A DNA stretch of 64,000 nt from Kingdonia uniflora (GCA_014058105.1 JACGCM010001796.1:1488001-1552000), one strand, 5' to 3'; shown: positions 35,414-48,312, counted from the first letter of the stretch. The notes: a model not told the origin generated them from the sequence alone. Numbers and translations: made by a program.

Positions 35414-35705
35414 ATAACCTAAGGTCGGTGTCGAACCCACTTTCGAAGATAATAGAGGATAAGGACGAGAGGCCGTAAATGAGGGGCTATGAATTATCTA
35501 AGGGGTTTAAGAAAGCTCGAGCATTCTTTGGTTCAAAATCATCTTAGAGAGCTTAGCTCATATTCTCCTAGAAAAATAGACCATTGTTGGACCCTTTTGG
35601 ACTTTTCTTTTTTTGAAAGCACTAGTTTGAGGGGGAATTTGGTGATGATTTTTATGGGGTGTGCTTGAAAATAAGGTCGAAGCTTTTGGGAAGTATATAC
35701 AAGGG

Positions 35706-36213
35706 CTATAAGCTATTTTTCAGTGGTGGTGTATTTTTTTCTACAGGCATGAGAGTTTTGCTGATGAAGTAGATGGGATTTTCTACTTCGTTGTCTTCTC
35801 GAATAAGAACAAAACTGATGGAGTCATCTGTTGTCGATAAATACATTGTTAATATTTCGCCTTTAACATGAGTACTCATTATAGGAGGATGCCCCAAGAA
35901 TCTTTGAGATCTTGAAAAGCCAATTCACATTCTGGAGTCTAAATGATTTCTTGGGGTTATTTTTTTGTCATAGGAGATGGATTTCCCCGAAGAAGGAGGT
36001 AAATTTTTTTGCATCAATCAGACGACTTGGAGATGAACCTGTGTAGAGCGACAATCTTCCCGATAAGTTTTTGGGCATCTTTTTTGGTTCGTGGTGATGG
36101 CATGGCATAAGTGCTTTGATCTGCTCTGGATCGATTTCTATACCTCTTTTGCTTAATAGATGGCCTAAGAATTTTCCAGAGGCAAATTGGCATTTTTCAG
36201 GATGTAGCTTCAT
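35706..36213 (-). pseudogene. Gypsy 2 RT C-terminus and RNase H start
   Basis: MKLHPEKCQFASGKFLGHLL and RGIEIDPEQIKALMP are the standard RT thumb blocks. The RNase H start reads KGEILTMYLSTTDDSISFVL and ENPIYFISKTL. Translation stops shortly after, at the point where the element is cut. Confidence 0.9.
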
Positions 36214-36289
36214 GCGGTACGTACGAAGGATGTTGAAGATGGTTTACAGATTATTACAATGATCCTCTCACTTCAGGTTCTTGCAGATC

Positions 36290-36937
36290 ATGTCATCGAT
36301 GTATACTTCCATGATTTTGCCCAAGTGATCTTGGAACATTCTTGTGACGAACCGCTGGTACGCGGCTCCTGGATTTTTTAAGCCAAATGGCATGGCCATG
36401 TAACAGTAAAGGCCCCTTTCTGTTACAAATGTAGTTTTTTCTTAATGTGAGAGGAATATGGTTATATCCTGAGGCTGCATCCATCATTGAAAGAAGTTCG
36501 TGACCTGCTACAGAGTCGAGGAGGTGAGGAATCAAAAGAAGAGGAAAATTATCTTTAGGTGTAAACTTATTTGGCTTAGTGAAGTTGACATACACTCTGA
36601 TCTTTCTATTCTTCTTCGGGACAGCTACGATGTTGGAGATCCACTTCGGGTACTTAGCTTCTTGAGTGAACCCAACATGAAGTAACTTGTCTATCTCTTC
36701 GCTGACTACTTCTCGGAGCCTGGGGGCTAGGTTACGACGCTTCTGCACTATAGCCTTATTGTCTGGTATAAGGTTTAACTTATGGCATGCAATGGAAGGG
36801 TCCATTCCCGGCATCTCTTGAAAAGACCATGCAAAGATATCGACATTCTTCTTTAAAAACTGAAATAAGGTTGATACAAATAAATTATTTTTTGTTCTAC
36901 GTCTTCGAGCTATATACCCTCGTCTATTTTTGGTCAT
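36290..36937 (-). pseudogene. Gypsy 2 reverse transcriptase
   Basis: Blocks: DIFAWSFQEMPGMDPSIACH, VSEEIDKLLHVGFTQEAKYP, NIVAVPKKNRKIRVYVNFT, LLSMMDAASGYNHIPL. After a frameshift, VYIDDMICK follows with an intact YIDD box at about 36297-36308. An earlier part of the same frame covers 36940-37000. Confidence 0.9.
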
Positions 36938-37807
36938 TGAATCAAATTAAACTTTTATGAATAACTAATTGATTTCTTTCAGCCATTATTTTCCCCTCTC
37001 TTGGTCTATTAATAACAAAACTGATTCTTCTAATGTATAAAATAAGAATTCCAATGGCTTTTGCTACTATGACCTTCCCAACCACGATTTTTTTAGACAT
37101 TTCGCCTTTGTATTAAAAATAAAAGTAGTAAAGGTAATAAATGGTGGGTTCCATCGTTTCTATGGTTACTTCTTAAACGATGAGGTCCTCTCTATACACC
37201 GAAGTCCTTTCCCTGATTTAATCAATTTTATTAGTAACTTGTACAGTTCACATTCTTTGACTCTACCCATGATTTTTTTAGTAATAGGTCTTTTCACAAT
37301 GAGATCTACCCATATAGTAACGGTATTTAATTCTAAAGGTTGGCTAGGTAGCTGACCCTGTTAGTTCATTCTTGCAAGAATATGAGCCCAATCTTTATGC
37401 TTAAAAAAAGCTATTTCCCCGCTTAATGGATAACCATTTACTACCAATGGGGAATTGCTTCTCATCTCAAATTGAGGTAATTGGATTTGCACCAATGGAA
37501 ACCATAAATCTCATACACAATAGAGGTTTTCTGATGATAGTGTAGATTCAATAAAAGTGTTTCTCCCCAACCCATCGAGCTCTACGGATTCAACCGTTTC
37601 AGTGTCATGTTGCTCGAACGTTGAAGGTGGCTCTTTCTGTAATTGCTATGTTTTTAAGAGTTTGGATGCGTAAGAGTTTGTGGTGGTATTTTCACACATT
37701 CGTGCCACAACTTGACTCCCTTTGATTTCATAGACACCATGATCTGTTGGAAAATGTAATAAAAGATGATATGTCAAAGGTACTGCTTTGATGGAGTGGA
37801 GCCAATT

Positions 37808-38080
37808 TTATGCTAAGATTCCCAAGTATTTGGATTCAACATCGATGATAATGAATTTGACGAAGGTGATCTCTGGTCCTGCTTGAACAGGCAAAGTGAT
37901 CTTTCCCAAGGCCGATTCTTTTGAAACATTGAATCTTGTGATGGTTATTACTAAAGCTTTGACTGAATCTTTGAGGCCTAGAATGTCAACCACTCTTTTG
38001 AATAGTACATCAGCGGCACTTCCCGTATCGACAAGGAGTCTATGCAAATAGTCTTGTCCTACTTTGAGCATTATCACCAA
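37808..38080 (-). pseudogene. Gypsy 2 protease
   Basis: A retropepsin-like frame with the active site L-V-D-T-G-S-A-A-D-V-L-F near 38030 and a downstream FVKFIIIDVESKYLGILA block. The active-site triad is intact, but the frame is separated from gag and RT by stops. Confidence 0.85.
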
Positions 38081-38442
38081 TGGGTCATCATGAGTGTATT
38101 TGACATGGCTGGTATCGCCATCTTCGAAGGAAATGTGATATGGGTGTTTGGCTTTGCTAAAGCTAGGTAGAATTGACAGATTTTTTGGATGATGTCATTT
38201 TAGAGCAAGAAGTGATCCTGCCATCCTTCTTCCGCTTCTTGCCTTTTTCAATCTCGATCATATAAAGTTGTCGAGCTTGACCTAGGCCATGCTCTTGTTC
38301 GTTTTCTTTTCTTTTTGTTTCTTCTTCGAGAAACTTTTACATCGAGTACGTACTCGTGGAGCCTTCCTGGTAAGATAATACGATGAAAAATTTGTATGAG
38401 GGAGTAACAGTTGTCAGTTTCATAGCTATGAACATTATGATA

Positions 38443-39376
38443 CTAGCACAAAGGTTTATTTGGGACATCAGGAATTTGCTGCACTTCTCGAAAGAGTTTA
38501 TCCCCTTTTAGTATCATTAAGATAACTGATAGGGTGGTTGCCATAGGAGGCAAGATTGGGATAGGTTTATATTTTTTCTCCTCTTTTCGTTTGACATTGT
38601 CGTTGAAACTCCCACGCTGTTTGGCAACAACATTGCTTGGTTGTTTTATGTTTGGCGGTGAGAGCACGTCGTCAGAGTAGATAACAAAAGAACTCTTCAT
38701 CTTATCTTTCTTGGATTGTTCGAGTTCAATGTAGTTATTAACCACATCGATCATCTCTGTGACGGTTTTGGGTTTGTGAAGTTTAAGTTCTTCTAGAACT
38801 TTAGAATCGATGTGGAAAGCAGAGGTGAATGCCGATACGACAATCTTAGGATCTAAATTCCCAATTTTTCTTGTTTTTTGCAGAAAACGTTTGTAAAAGT
38901 TTGCTAAAGTTTTCTTCACGCCTTGTTCGAAAAAGAAAAAGGAATCAACCGTTATTTCGCGTTCTTTAGCATGTGCGTAATTTGATTCAAAAAGTCGCTA
39001 TAATTGGGTGAAGCTAGTAATCAAACCTTCAAGAATGGTGTGAAACCACTTGAGAAGCTCTTCCTTGAGACTCGTGTTAAGCAGTCGGCACAACATGTGA
39101 TTAAGCTTGTAGTATAGGCTAACGGCTGCTTTGAAGTAACGGACGTGCATATTGGTAATACTTTGGTATGTTGAAGTTGTCTGGAATTGGCATGACTTCG
39201 AGATGAGGGGAAATTGGGTTGGCCTCGATCCTATTCAGAGTGGATCTTCGACTAGGATAGTTTGAATGTATGGCTTGAATCCTATTGTTCAAGTCATATA
39301 AGGTAATGAATTGTTGGAGAGCGTTTGGTTCAGCTGCGGCTTGTGGATCAAATTCTCCTTGTCCTTCTGGGCTCAA
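38443..39376 (-). pseudogene. Gypsy 2 gag
   Basis: 39119-39376 is the N-terminal Gln/Pro-rich part. 38443-38919 holds the end of the retrotrans_gag core (TLANFYKRFLQKTRKIGNLD, VVSAFTSAFHIDSKVLEEL, VTEMIDVVNNYIELEQ). Stops separate the pieces; no zinc knuckle is recognised. Confidence 0.8.
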
Positions 39377-39948
39377 CCGTTCTCTAACTGGTCGTCTTGG
39401 AGGTGGCGGTAGGGTCTAATGACGTGTTCGTCGACTTCCTTGAGTTGTCGATGCTAATGATGTGAGGCCAAAATGCCGAGATGCTCTATCTGGGTTCCTT
39501 GATCGATCTTGAAGTTTGATTTCTTTCTTCCGTCGGTATGTTTTCCCTCTGGGAAGCTCGTGACTGATGATCACTTCGAGCTTGAGGAGTTGATCCTTGT
39601 CGACCAGTGAGTCGATCTTGTTGCCTTCGTAGACTTTCTATTTCTTTCTGATGAGTTTGGCTCTGCTATTCCAGGGCCTTCCTCCTCTCGCCCCTCTCAA
39701 CTTGGAGAGCTTGAGCGTGAATCCTCTAATCTTCGAGTCGCTGGTTCCTGTCAGATTTCATCTATTTATGAAGTTCGACAACAGCATTGCGCAAATTGAC
39801 GGTTTCTAGTTGGACGGTGGCTGAAATGTCCTCATTATTTCTCTTGATGTTGGAGGCACTTCTCAGGTTCATATTGGTCATTGAAATGATTGTATAGAAT
39901 GAGATTTGGTAAAGAGAAAATGAATATCTTCCCACAGACGACACCAAT

Positions 39949-40487
39949 TGTAATGACGTGTTTTCCGGAAGAGAAACTTCGCCAATACTTCAGTAAGAAG
40001 ATTGCAAGTCTAAGCTAGAACACAATAGACTTTACATGGAAACTCAGTAAAACCTGAGAAAAACCATGACCTCGAGGAGAGTTTGATGGTGAAATTCAAT
40101 ATGTGCTAATTATTACAACTGCTGATAGATTAAACATATGCAAATAGTAAAAAAATAATAGAGTTCTAGGATCCTATTTAACATGTGCTCTGCCTGTATT
40201 TATAATGAATACGGGCAGTTACATATATTAGTCTCCTATTTTAATGGGTAGTGGGCGAACTTCACGAATCTCTTGCAACGGCTCTATTTGACCAAATGTA
40301 ATGGTTACTGTAGAGAGTCGAGATCTGTAGACGTGCACTTGACATCTTCTCTAATGATCACATACCTTCGACATAGTTATACTAGCTTCTCCTTGTCGAA
40401 ACTGGGGAATATGCTACTACAATGGTGGAGGTCTATAAGAGTAAGTAGTGTAAGTTTAGCGTTCCGCAATTCTGTTAAAACAAAACA
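39949..40487 (-). mobile_element. Gypsy 2 5' LTR
   Basis: Element sense: starts TGTTTTGTTTTAACAG (40487) and ends CACGTCATTACA (39949). The TATA region is 'tataaatacaggcag'. The outer end is set by the TG...CA rule only; no target-site duplication can be tested because the 3' LTR is missing. Confidence 0.65.
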
Positions 40488-41135
40488 CGCTTGAATTTAC
40501 AAACATAACAAACAACACAGATTTACGTATAATTGAGAGAGATGATATTCAAGAGAAGCACGGTGGAGCAAGGTTCAAGAGACGATGTACACGTAGACAA
40601 AGTTCACTTATCTGTTTCTCCTATAAGAGATTCCATTCATTAGTCACTAAGGGGTATAGTACCTGGAGCAACAATGTTCAACAAGTTAATCCCCGCGGCA
40701 GGATCAATACGAAACTCGGGAGAAGCCCCAACACCCCAAGCTGTTAGAAACCAAAGTTACAATACCTATTAACATATGTAAAGTCGAAACTTATAAAAGA
40801 GGAGCAAGAAACAAATAATTTTCTTCATTAAAAAAATAGTTCTTACAAACACAAGAGAATGGTACATACACTAGGTCAGCCTACTAGCTAAATAAGGCAT
40901 ATTTGTATACACAGTTTTTAATTTTCCTGCCAAAATCTGATCCCTTTTTCTTCACAAATAGAAGAATTGCAACACACTTCCAATGCATCAACAAAGCATT
41001 TATACAGCCGCAACCAGCAATAACTCGCAAATTCCAAGGGTTCCGCAAAGTTCTTCAATCTCAACTTGACGTGCAGGTGGAAATCCAAAAGACAGAAGAC
41101 TTTCAAGTAAATATATTGAACATAGGAGCACTTTT
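40488..41135. other. Stretch between gypsy 2 and the polymerase gene
   Basis: Downstream flank of the minus-strand polymerase gene, likely including its 3' UTR near 41135. No other coding signal seen. Confidence 0.4.
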
Positions 41136-41763
41136 CTATTTGGCAGCATGCCAATTCTGTGCACACTTAGCATCGACCGATAGATCAACTTTAAGAAAGT
41201 TAACGCCAAGGAAAGGTTTAGACATGCAGTCTACAACTATGTTCTTCGCCTCCTCTGATGATTCTGTTGGTCCTTCCAATATGACTTCGTCGCGAACCTG
41301 TTTCGTATGAGAACATAACTCTTAGTAATAAAATAGTTCATTGTGACACAATTGAGTGCCTAGTCTCTCTCTATGATAGCCCTATGTTTTGGTATCGTTT
41401 TGAAATACTCTGTTTACAAAAAACATTGAAGTTCCATAGTTTCATAATATGAGAAAAAGGGAGAAAAAACTATTTAAGTCTGACTTCAGGACATTTGTCC
41501 AATTTGGCAGCACGAGTAAGCCTACAGATCCAAGCTAACATATTGACAGAAAATAAAGTAAAGAACACGTGAACTCAACCTGCAAGAGCAACCTCCACCC
41601 AAGTTCCTTCAAACAATGGTTTTTCGATATTTCCAGCATTGCACATATTGCAACATCAGCAGCGCTACCCTATTCAGCAAAAATTACAAAAAAACAAACA
41701 AGTGCTAAATAAAAAAAGCAATTTGATACTTTTAAAGCAGGTGGCCTCTAACAAACTTTCTAA

Positions 41764-42538
41764 GGGGCCGTCTGGCAAAACTGAAAAAGTTGAAATCGAA
41801 AAGTTTGTGGAAGTAAAAGCAACTAAAAGCTTGTTTGGCAACCTCAAATATCAATTTAAAAAGTCAAAAATGTCATTGAGAGAAAATGGCGAAAGGTTTG
41901 TATTTTTTCTGTCCAAGATTGATGGGGAGACATCAAAACATCAGATCCTCATAAAAAAAATGAGTATATTGCAAAACAAATTTCTAATCTTGGGCAGGAA
42001 CATATTGTTCCTGATATAAATCTTAATTTTGTTTTGATTATGCTAATGATGACTATTTTCATAGTGGGATTAGTTTCATAAATTCTGGTACTTCTTGATT
42101 CTAACAAGACGGTAAGAGCTGCAATATGGGGTTACATGGGTGTGAATGTTCATCATAGGTTTTAAGATCTCTTAGGTATACAAGCTCATGTATTAGTTAT
42201 CATGTTGGGTTCTTATGATGATACTCTCCGTGGAAGGAGGAGGAAGTGATAGGTGTGAATAGAAGAAAAGGAATTACAAGTATAAGAGAAAAATTAGGGA
42301 TTAGAGTACATGAATAGCACAAAGAGCGAGATGGGGTGGGGCAGAGATAGATGGATAGACGAAGCGCTCTTCTGCAAAATTGCTTTCAAAAAGTGAAAAG
42401 CAAAGATTATTAGCTTTCCCATAAAGCTATATTTTAACTTTCAAAAGTAATTTTATTTTGTGTTTGCAAACTTACTTTCTTGTTTTTCATCTTTGCAAAG
42501 TAATAAAGTAACTTTTTTCTATGCATCCAAGCGGCCCC
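41764..42538. mobile_element. PIF/Harbinger-like non-autonomous DNA element (775 bp)
   Basis: Terminal inverted repeats GGGGCCGTCTGG and CCAAGCGGCCCC (reverse complement GGGGCCGCTTGG), flanked on both sides by TAA, the 3-bp target duplication usual for PIF/Harbinger elements. No transposase frame is present. It sits in the intron between polymerase exons 42706-42888 and 41580-41669. Confidence 0.7.
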
Positions 42539-43904
42539 TAAGAAAAGACGAAGATGAACCCCTTATTAGATGAGAATATTTTTTCTACTGATAAAGGATT
42601 TCGGTCCTTATAACAAAATGTCGATCGGATGTATACATTATTGATTTATTTTCCATTAAATTAACTGTTACTATTCATCTGTTTCTACTATTTCTAATAT
42701 AATACCTGAACAGAGGTGTTGATAGCAGCTCGTTCAATGTAGCAAGGGAAATGACAGGTCCGACCTAATAATGTGTGCACAAAATTTTTCTCACAAGTTT
42801 CTTTTATTCGTGCATCTTGCCATATAAGAACTTCTTGTCTCTCTTTATACCAGAGGTTAACTGTGTCCTCCGCTTCCTCTTGAGAAACCTAGAGATGAGA
42901 GAATATAAGAAATTTAGATTAATTGCTTGAATCAATGTCTAATGAGAATTTTGGAAAATGTTAAGTTTATTTCATCATTAAAAAAAATGTACCTTCCAGT
43001 CCCTCGCGAGTTCAAAAGGAGTTTTGCCATATGCTATCGAAAAGTTAAGCATTTTAGCCTTTCGTCTTTCAAAAGCAAAAGCATCCTGAAATGATTGCAG
43101 GAGAAAATTAAAATTTTAATCGAATTGGCATAAGCTACGAGCAAGATGCTACATAATTGACAGTATAAGATTACATAAATGGGTTAGGCGAAGACCCCCA
43201 CAAGAAGAAGAAAAAAGAAAGATAATGAACTAATTACATACTATAATTTGATCCCCTTGATATCAGCATAAGATATACAGCTAAGTATAACGGAAAACTA
43301 AAGAAAGTTTCAAGGGATCCTTAGAGAGTATTGAATTTGCTCACAGATGAGCTGCCCTTCATGACTTGAAGTGCCAATGTTGAATCTGAAATGATTTTTC
43401 TTCTACAAAAATAAATTAAAATCTGAAACAACTTTATGTTTTTACACTCAAGCTTCTCTGCAATCTCGAGGTCTTCACATAATGCTTGCAGTTCAATCAG
43501 TTCTATGCAAACAATATGAAGCAGGTACTGAACATAGTAGCTAGATGCGTGTTCCACGAAGCACATGTTTAGGGAATCTTGAACTTAAAAATGGTAGAGC
43601 TGCTACAACCTACTCTGACGTGAAAAACCAGTGTGTACAACGAAGCAACATTACTACCACTGCTACTGTGTGTCCACTACCCACCTTACTATCACTCAGA
43701 TTTGAAATTTAGTATGCAGTGAAAGTTAATTCAGAGTTCCACATTCAAACGAGTTTTCCGGTTTTGCAGTGCATCATAATGTCGAAGATTATACAGATGC
43801 GGAAGCCCCGGCTCTTGTTCTGTTTGATGCTCCACCACACATCTATATATACTAGGAAACAGCCATGTCCACGCGATGGAGTACTTAATTTTACATAATT
43901 TTTC

Positions 43905-44895
43905 TCTTTTTACCTCTCGACATGCCTTTGGCAATACCATCCTTATCCCAACACGGATGACATTTTCCTCCAAATGTTTGCTTCAGTCCATTCAATATGC
44001 CTATACGACTATATCTTTATGCTTGACTTCGCGCATGAAATTTTCCATCCACGTGCCACGGGCTGCCCAATTCATATGCTTGCGACACTTGTCTTCTTTT
44101 AGTGGCTCCTTCGGCGCCCAACCTCACCCTCTTTGCTTCCTTTCTTCGACGACTTTCCTCAAATCCCAATCCCACCAAGAAAGGTATCTGGAGCTTAACG
44201 AAACAGTACATCAATCCCAACACCAAATAGATAAATACAAACACCACAACGACTATCCTTGCCAAAACCTAATTCGATCTCAAAAAACTCTAACTCCACA
44301 AAATCCACAAATAAAATCTTAGATCTATCAAAACCCAACAAATTCCCAAACATTAATGGTCCATGTGATCCCTCCTTACAAGTATGTAGTCCTTAGCAGC
44401 AACCCCAGGACCTCTCCAAGTCCTAAACTTAACGCAATTTCTCTCTATTTACCTCTCAACGTGCCTCTGGCGATGCTATCTTTATCCCAAAATGGATGAC
44501 ACTTTCCTCCCAAAATGGACGACTCTCCTCCCAAATGTCTGATTTAGTCCATTCAAAATGCTTTTATTACTATACTCCACTTCGGGAGTGAAATCTCCCA
44601 TTTGGATGCTACCGGCTCCCTAGTCCATGTGTTTGCAAGACTCGACTTCTTTTTAATGGATCCTTTGGCATCGAACCTTCCTTTCATCGCGAGCATTCCT
44701 CATATCCCAACCTCACCAAGAAAAGTATTTAAGACCTGGATTTTAACCAAACAAAGTTCATCACGCCTAACCAAATCAATAAATACAAACACCAATAAGA
44801 CTATCCTTACCAAACATAATTCGACCTCAAAAAACTGAACTCCACCAAACCCACAAAAAAACTTAGATCTGTCAAAACACAACGGATTCATGTGT
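43905..44895. repeat. Two diverged tandem copies, period about 540 bp
   Basis: Blocks at 43905-44360 recur in the same order at 44445-44895: 'tttacctctc(g/a)acgtgcct', 'tttagtccattcaa(a/t)atgc', 'atcccaacctcaccaagaaa' and 'aataaatacaaacacca'. Copies differ by many substitutions. They lie in intron 4 of the polymerase gene and account for most of its length together with unique sequence. Confidence 0.8.
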
Positions 44896-47688
44896 TCTTT
44901 CCTTGCATGCATGTAGTCTGAGAGATGAATGATTGGCCCTAAAAAAAATTGAATTCTAGGGTATGCTAGCAAGACCAAGGAAAAACTGTCAGAACCCAGT
45001 ACTGTACTTCTAACAGAGTCCAACATAATTGAGAAATTAAAACAAAACAAAAGGAAAACAATTAAGGCCGTCTACTGTCTACAAGCGACGCGTGTTTAGT
45101 CACACGTGTAACTCACATCATATTCATGTAGGAAAAACCATGTTCCTCGTAGAACCAGCGAGCGGACATCTTTGCAAATAGCCGAAGAAGCTAACTCACT
45201 GTAATACTTCATGCTGGGCATCTATGATACTTTAGTGCACTTGAAGCTGTGTGCCAATGTTTTAGGGTATTAATCATTTCAGCATTTATGTAGTAATAAA
45301 GTTATATTCACGTTTTACTGTTCGGTTTCAGTATGTATATCGTGGCCCACCACAGTCCATAAAGCCACATTAAAACTACCAAAGTCCTCGAGATCCAATT
45401 TTTAGTTTGGAGTATATTTTCCTTTCTCTTTTGCATTCTCTTACAACACCATATTTTTCTTCTCTTCTTCTATGTTGCCCTTCATATTTATAATATGATT
45501 GTTTTAGTGTTAGACATCTAAATAAAGACACAAAACTACCACATACACAAAACTACTAGAACACAAGTCTGGAATACGGCTTGTTCAAGACGGTGGTGGA
45601 TTCTCAACTACTTTTCTTTTGTGATAAGAGAGCGGTGGCAGTATCAGAAAAAAGTAAGAACCGTGAAAAATGAGGCTCTCAAGAGTACAATGGGGGATGG
45701 CGGTCATATAGTGAAATCCTCAACAAGTATACAAATAAGATTCGAATTATTATGAGTTTTTGGATTACATTTTTCAAGTCGTGCCGGACCAGATTTTGAA
45801 AAAAACAAAAATCAATTGACAACCCAAGACTAAGCACGGTTCTAATTCATGGGCCTTAATATAGATTTAAGGCCAAAAATTTTTGGGTATGAGTTTCATA
45901 GCTTAGCTGATGGTGCCACTCAAGCAGCAATATCGGGTCACAGCCATTCTAGTTTTTGAAACGTATTTTCACTTATCAAAATATTTAAATAAATGCATAA
46001 ATTGTGAGGCATCTTTACCTTTAATAAAGGAACAGGGGGTTTCTCTTCACCTGGCAGAGGGTACCACTCAAGCATCACATCCTTTCTATTCACAGCTTCC
46101 TGAATGTGATCATACATAAGCATTGCTGTCCTTGAATGGAAATCGCCCCCAGCTTTAAAGGCTTCCAACATGCTCTTACAGTTCGCGAGATGTGCCAGAA
46201 TCCTAAGTTCGAGCTGTATTCAGAAAGACTGTATAAGATCTCCAAGAATTATATTTAAGAGTATATTATTGTTAGTTAATGTGAAAATTTATACTCCTAA
46301 AAAAGAGTATTATATTAAACTAGTGCTGAATGACTCAATAACCTGTCCATAATCCGCAACGACAAGTGAGTTTCCCGGGGCAGCAATAAATGCTTGACGG
46401 ATCTTATATCTGTCCTTATCTAGAGCAGGCTGGCTCTGGTTTGCAGAAAAAGAGAAGCATCAATAAATTTTGCAAATTAGAGAACAATGAACTTTATTTA
46501 GCAAACAAGATCCATTTTATAGAAATGCCCTGGAATAAGTAAAAACAAGAGAATTCAAAGATGAAACCTGCAAATTAGGTCTCCTTGCTGATAATCGACC
46601 AGTCTCTGTGTTGATATTTAATGAGAAATGTATACGCCCGTTGGTACCAGATATGTCATCACTCTGCAGTTATGTAGAACCATTTAAATGAAATATTTAA
46701 TACATGTTTTTGTTGAGAACGAATTAAGAACCTTTGAGGTGACTATATTCTGCTATGATAAGCCGAGGGTTGGCTAACCCATGGAAGAATTTAAAGTGAT
46801 ATATATCAGAAAATCAGATGTGATATTTTCCAAGAATTTTTATTTTTTTTCATTTTTCATTTTTCATTTTTCATTACAAGTACCCCAAAACTCAAAGTAA
46901 CCTTTTCCTCCCTTGCTTTCCCACAATTCCCTCTTTATTATCTCTCATCTCTCCCAAAATGCCTTAAAACCCAACACACTGAAGCATTAGAAGCATACCG
47001 AGAAGGCTCAACCATGCAAGCCGAGAAGGAAAGACAAAGGATGATATAGTTCATGAAAAGTCAATATGACAAACACCCTCTTTGGTTACAGGAAGGGGAA
47101 GCGAACACGAAGATGCCACAGAGTGAGGCAAAGATAACAAGGCTATGGAAGAAGATCAAATGTTTTTATACTTCAAAAAATAAATATAAGAATATTTTTC
47201 TTTATGAAAATATGCAGAATTTTTCTTTAAAATCATTATCTAAAAGGCAAAATTTTGGAATATCTTTTAATGATGCTTTGACAAAGTAACATAATTTCAT
47301 TAAATTACCAGCAAGGGGCAAAAGGAATTGGATAGCATTTTGTTGATTGACAAAAGTTCACATAAAGCAGCAATTGCATGGCAAGCGTCCTTCCCCTCCT
47401 TGCCTCCTCCAAATGCAGCATAAGCTCTTCCATAAAAAGATGAGTCCACATCAACAACACTCTCCGAGGGTTTATCAACGATCATTGAAGCGAGACTTTC
47501 ATCTGTCTTTTCTGATTCAAAACCATAAACATCATCATCCGCCCAACAGTATTCTGAGGACAACTTGCCAGCAAGAGTCTTTAACGCATCTACACTAGTC
47601 GACGGCCAACCAGTTGCTGTTAAGATCTTGGTATCCATTTTCTTACCAATTTTGTGCAGCGTAATATTGCAAAATTTTATGCCCACCT

Positions 47689-48312
47689 ATGTATTCTCAT
47701 CTTATAGTAATTACGTTATGCGTAGGTAGTGAGCGGGGATCTTGATTCTGATGGGCATGATGCTCACAAGACCGAGAAGCCAGGCTGATACAATATCATT
47801 GGGCTGGATCCCACACACCAATTTTTGTTATTTGAAGTAACAGGTTGGCCCATGTTTTTCATTGGTTATTTAGATTTGCCTCCCCCACCCAGAAAAAAAT
47901 ATATATAATCAAGTTTTCCTTGTACTGCAAAGGTTTTAGTCAAAAGCAGGGTTAGTTTTCTCAAAATTAGGTGGGGATGCAAGTCTAAACGATCCTTTAT
48001 TTTTCCTTTCTATATGCTATTTTACATGATTTTCTCAGTCATGACATCTTACATGCTTTATAGGGGCTGAGGTTGAGAATGATGTACAAGTTCAAAAGAG
48101 CATACTCTCTGCTGCTGGCGAGGTATGGATATCGACCAACAATTAAGATCTAATTTAAGATAAAACGTATACAACATTTTACTTTCATACTTATTAAGTA
48201 AGACCTCCTTGTCTTTGACAGCTAGGTAGGTTGAGAAATTTTTAGCCATTTTAGATTTTTCATTTATCAACAAATTTCATATTGCAATAATTTCTCAATG
48301 TTAGGACTTTAT
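47689..48312 (+). pseudogene. eIF2B gamma fragment, third copy (exons 4-5)
   Basis: Direct-orientation copy of 61020-61645. Exon 4 is at 47726-47843 and exon 5 at 48064-48122, with their introns. The exon 4 reading has TGA at 47786-47788, where the palindrome copies have CGA (Arg in PGRYN). Exon 5 ends GAG, where the palindrome copies have TAG. The fragment joins the polymerase pseudogene at one end and an NB-ARC fragment at the other. Confidence 0.9.

Larger units (their letters stand above)
31172..35640 (-). mobile_element. L1-like LINE, degenerate
   Basis: Minus-strand non-LTR element in the order endonuclease, reverse transcriptase, zinc-finger (zf-RVT) region, RNase H, 3' end at a run of A (element sense) at 31172-31180. 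ORF2 begins near 35413 with MLAVFS then a stop where Trp is usual, then NCRGCRK. A short piece of ORF1 precedes it up to about 35640. There the sequence abuts a truncated gypsy element, so the true 5' end is not visible. Plant L1 elements with an RNase H domain are an established group. Confidence 0.9.
35690..40487 (-). mobile_element. Ty3/gypsy element 2, 3' part missing
   Basis: Minus-strand element with a 5' LTR at 39949-40487, gag, protease, RT and the start of RNase H. It stops at about 35690 beside the LINE: integrase and the 3' LTR are gone. The primer region just inside the LTR reads 'attggtgtcgtctgtggg', as in Tat-type elements. A partial LTR of the same family, in the opposite orientation, sits at 51000-51285. 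Confidence 0.85.
41136..47688 (-). pseudogene. Organellar DNA polymerase I (family A), 5'-truncated
   Basis: Eight exons on the minus strand, all in phase with GT/AG borders: 47309-47688 (start cut), 46568-46663, 46343-46435, 46019-46213, 42993-43085, 42706-42888, 41580-41669, 41136-41297 (stop TAG). They encode the polymerase domain of plant organellar DNA polymerase I, which copies plastid and mitochondrial DNA. Motif A is intact (VVADYGQLELRILAHL) and so is the O-helix (RRKAKMLNFSIAYGK). Motif C reads V-R-D-E where H-D-E is the family pattern. About eight residues before IERAAIN are missing. All of the N-terminus, including the targeting peptide and 3'-5' exonuclease, is absent, because at 47688 the sequence switches to a fragment of eIF2B gamma. 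Intron 4 is about 2.9 kb. The lack of stops suggests recent decay. Confidence 0.85.
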
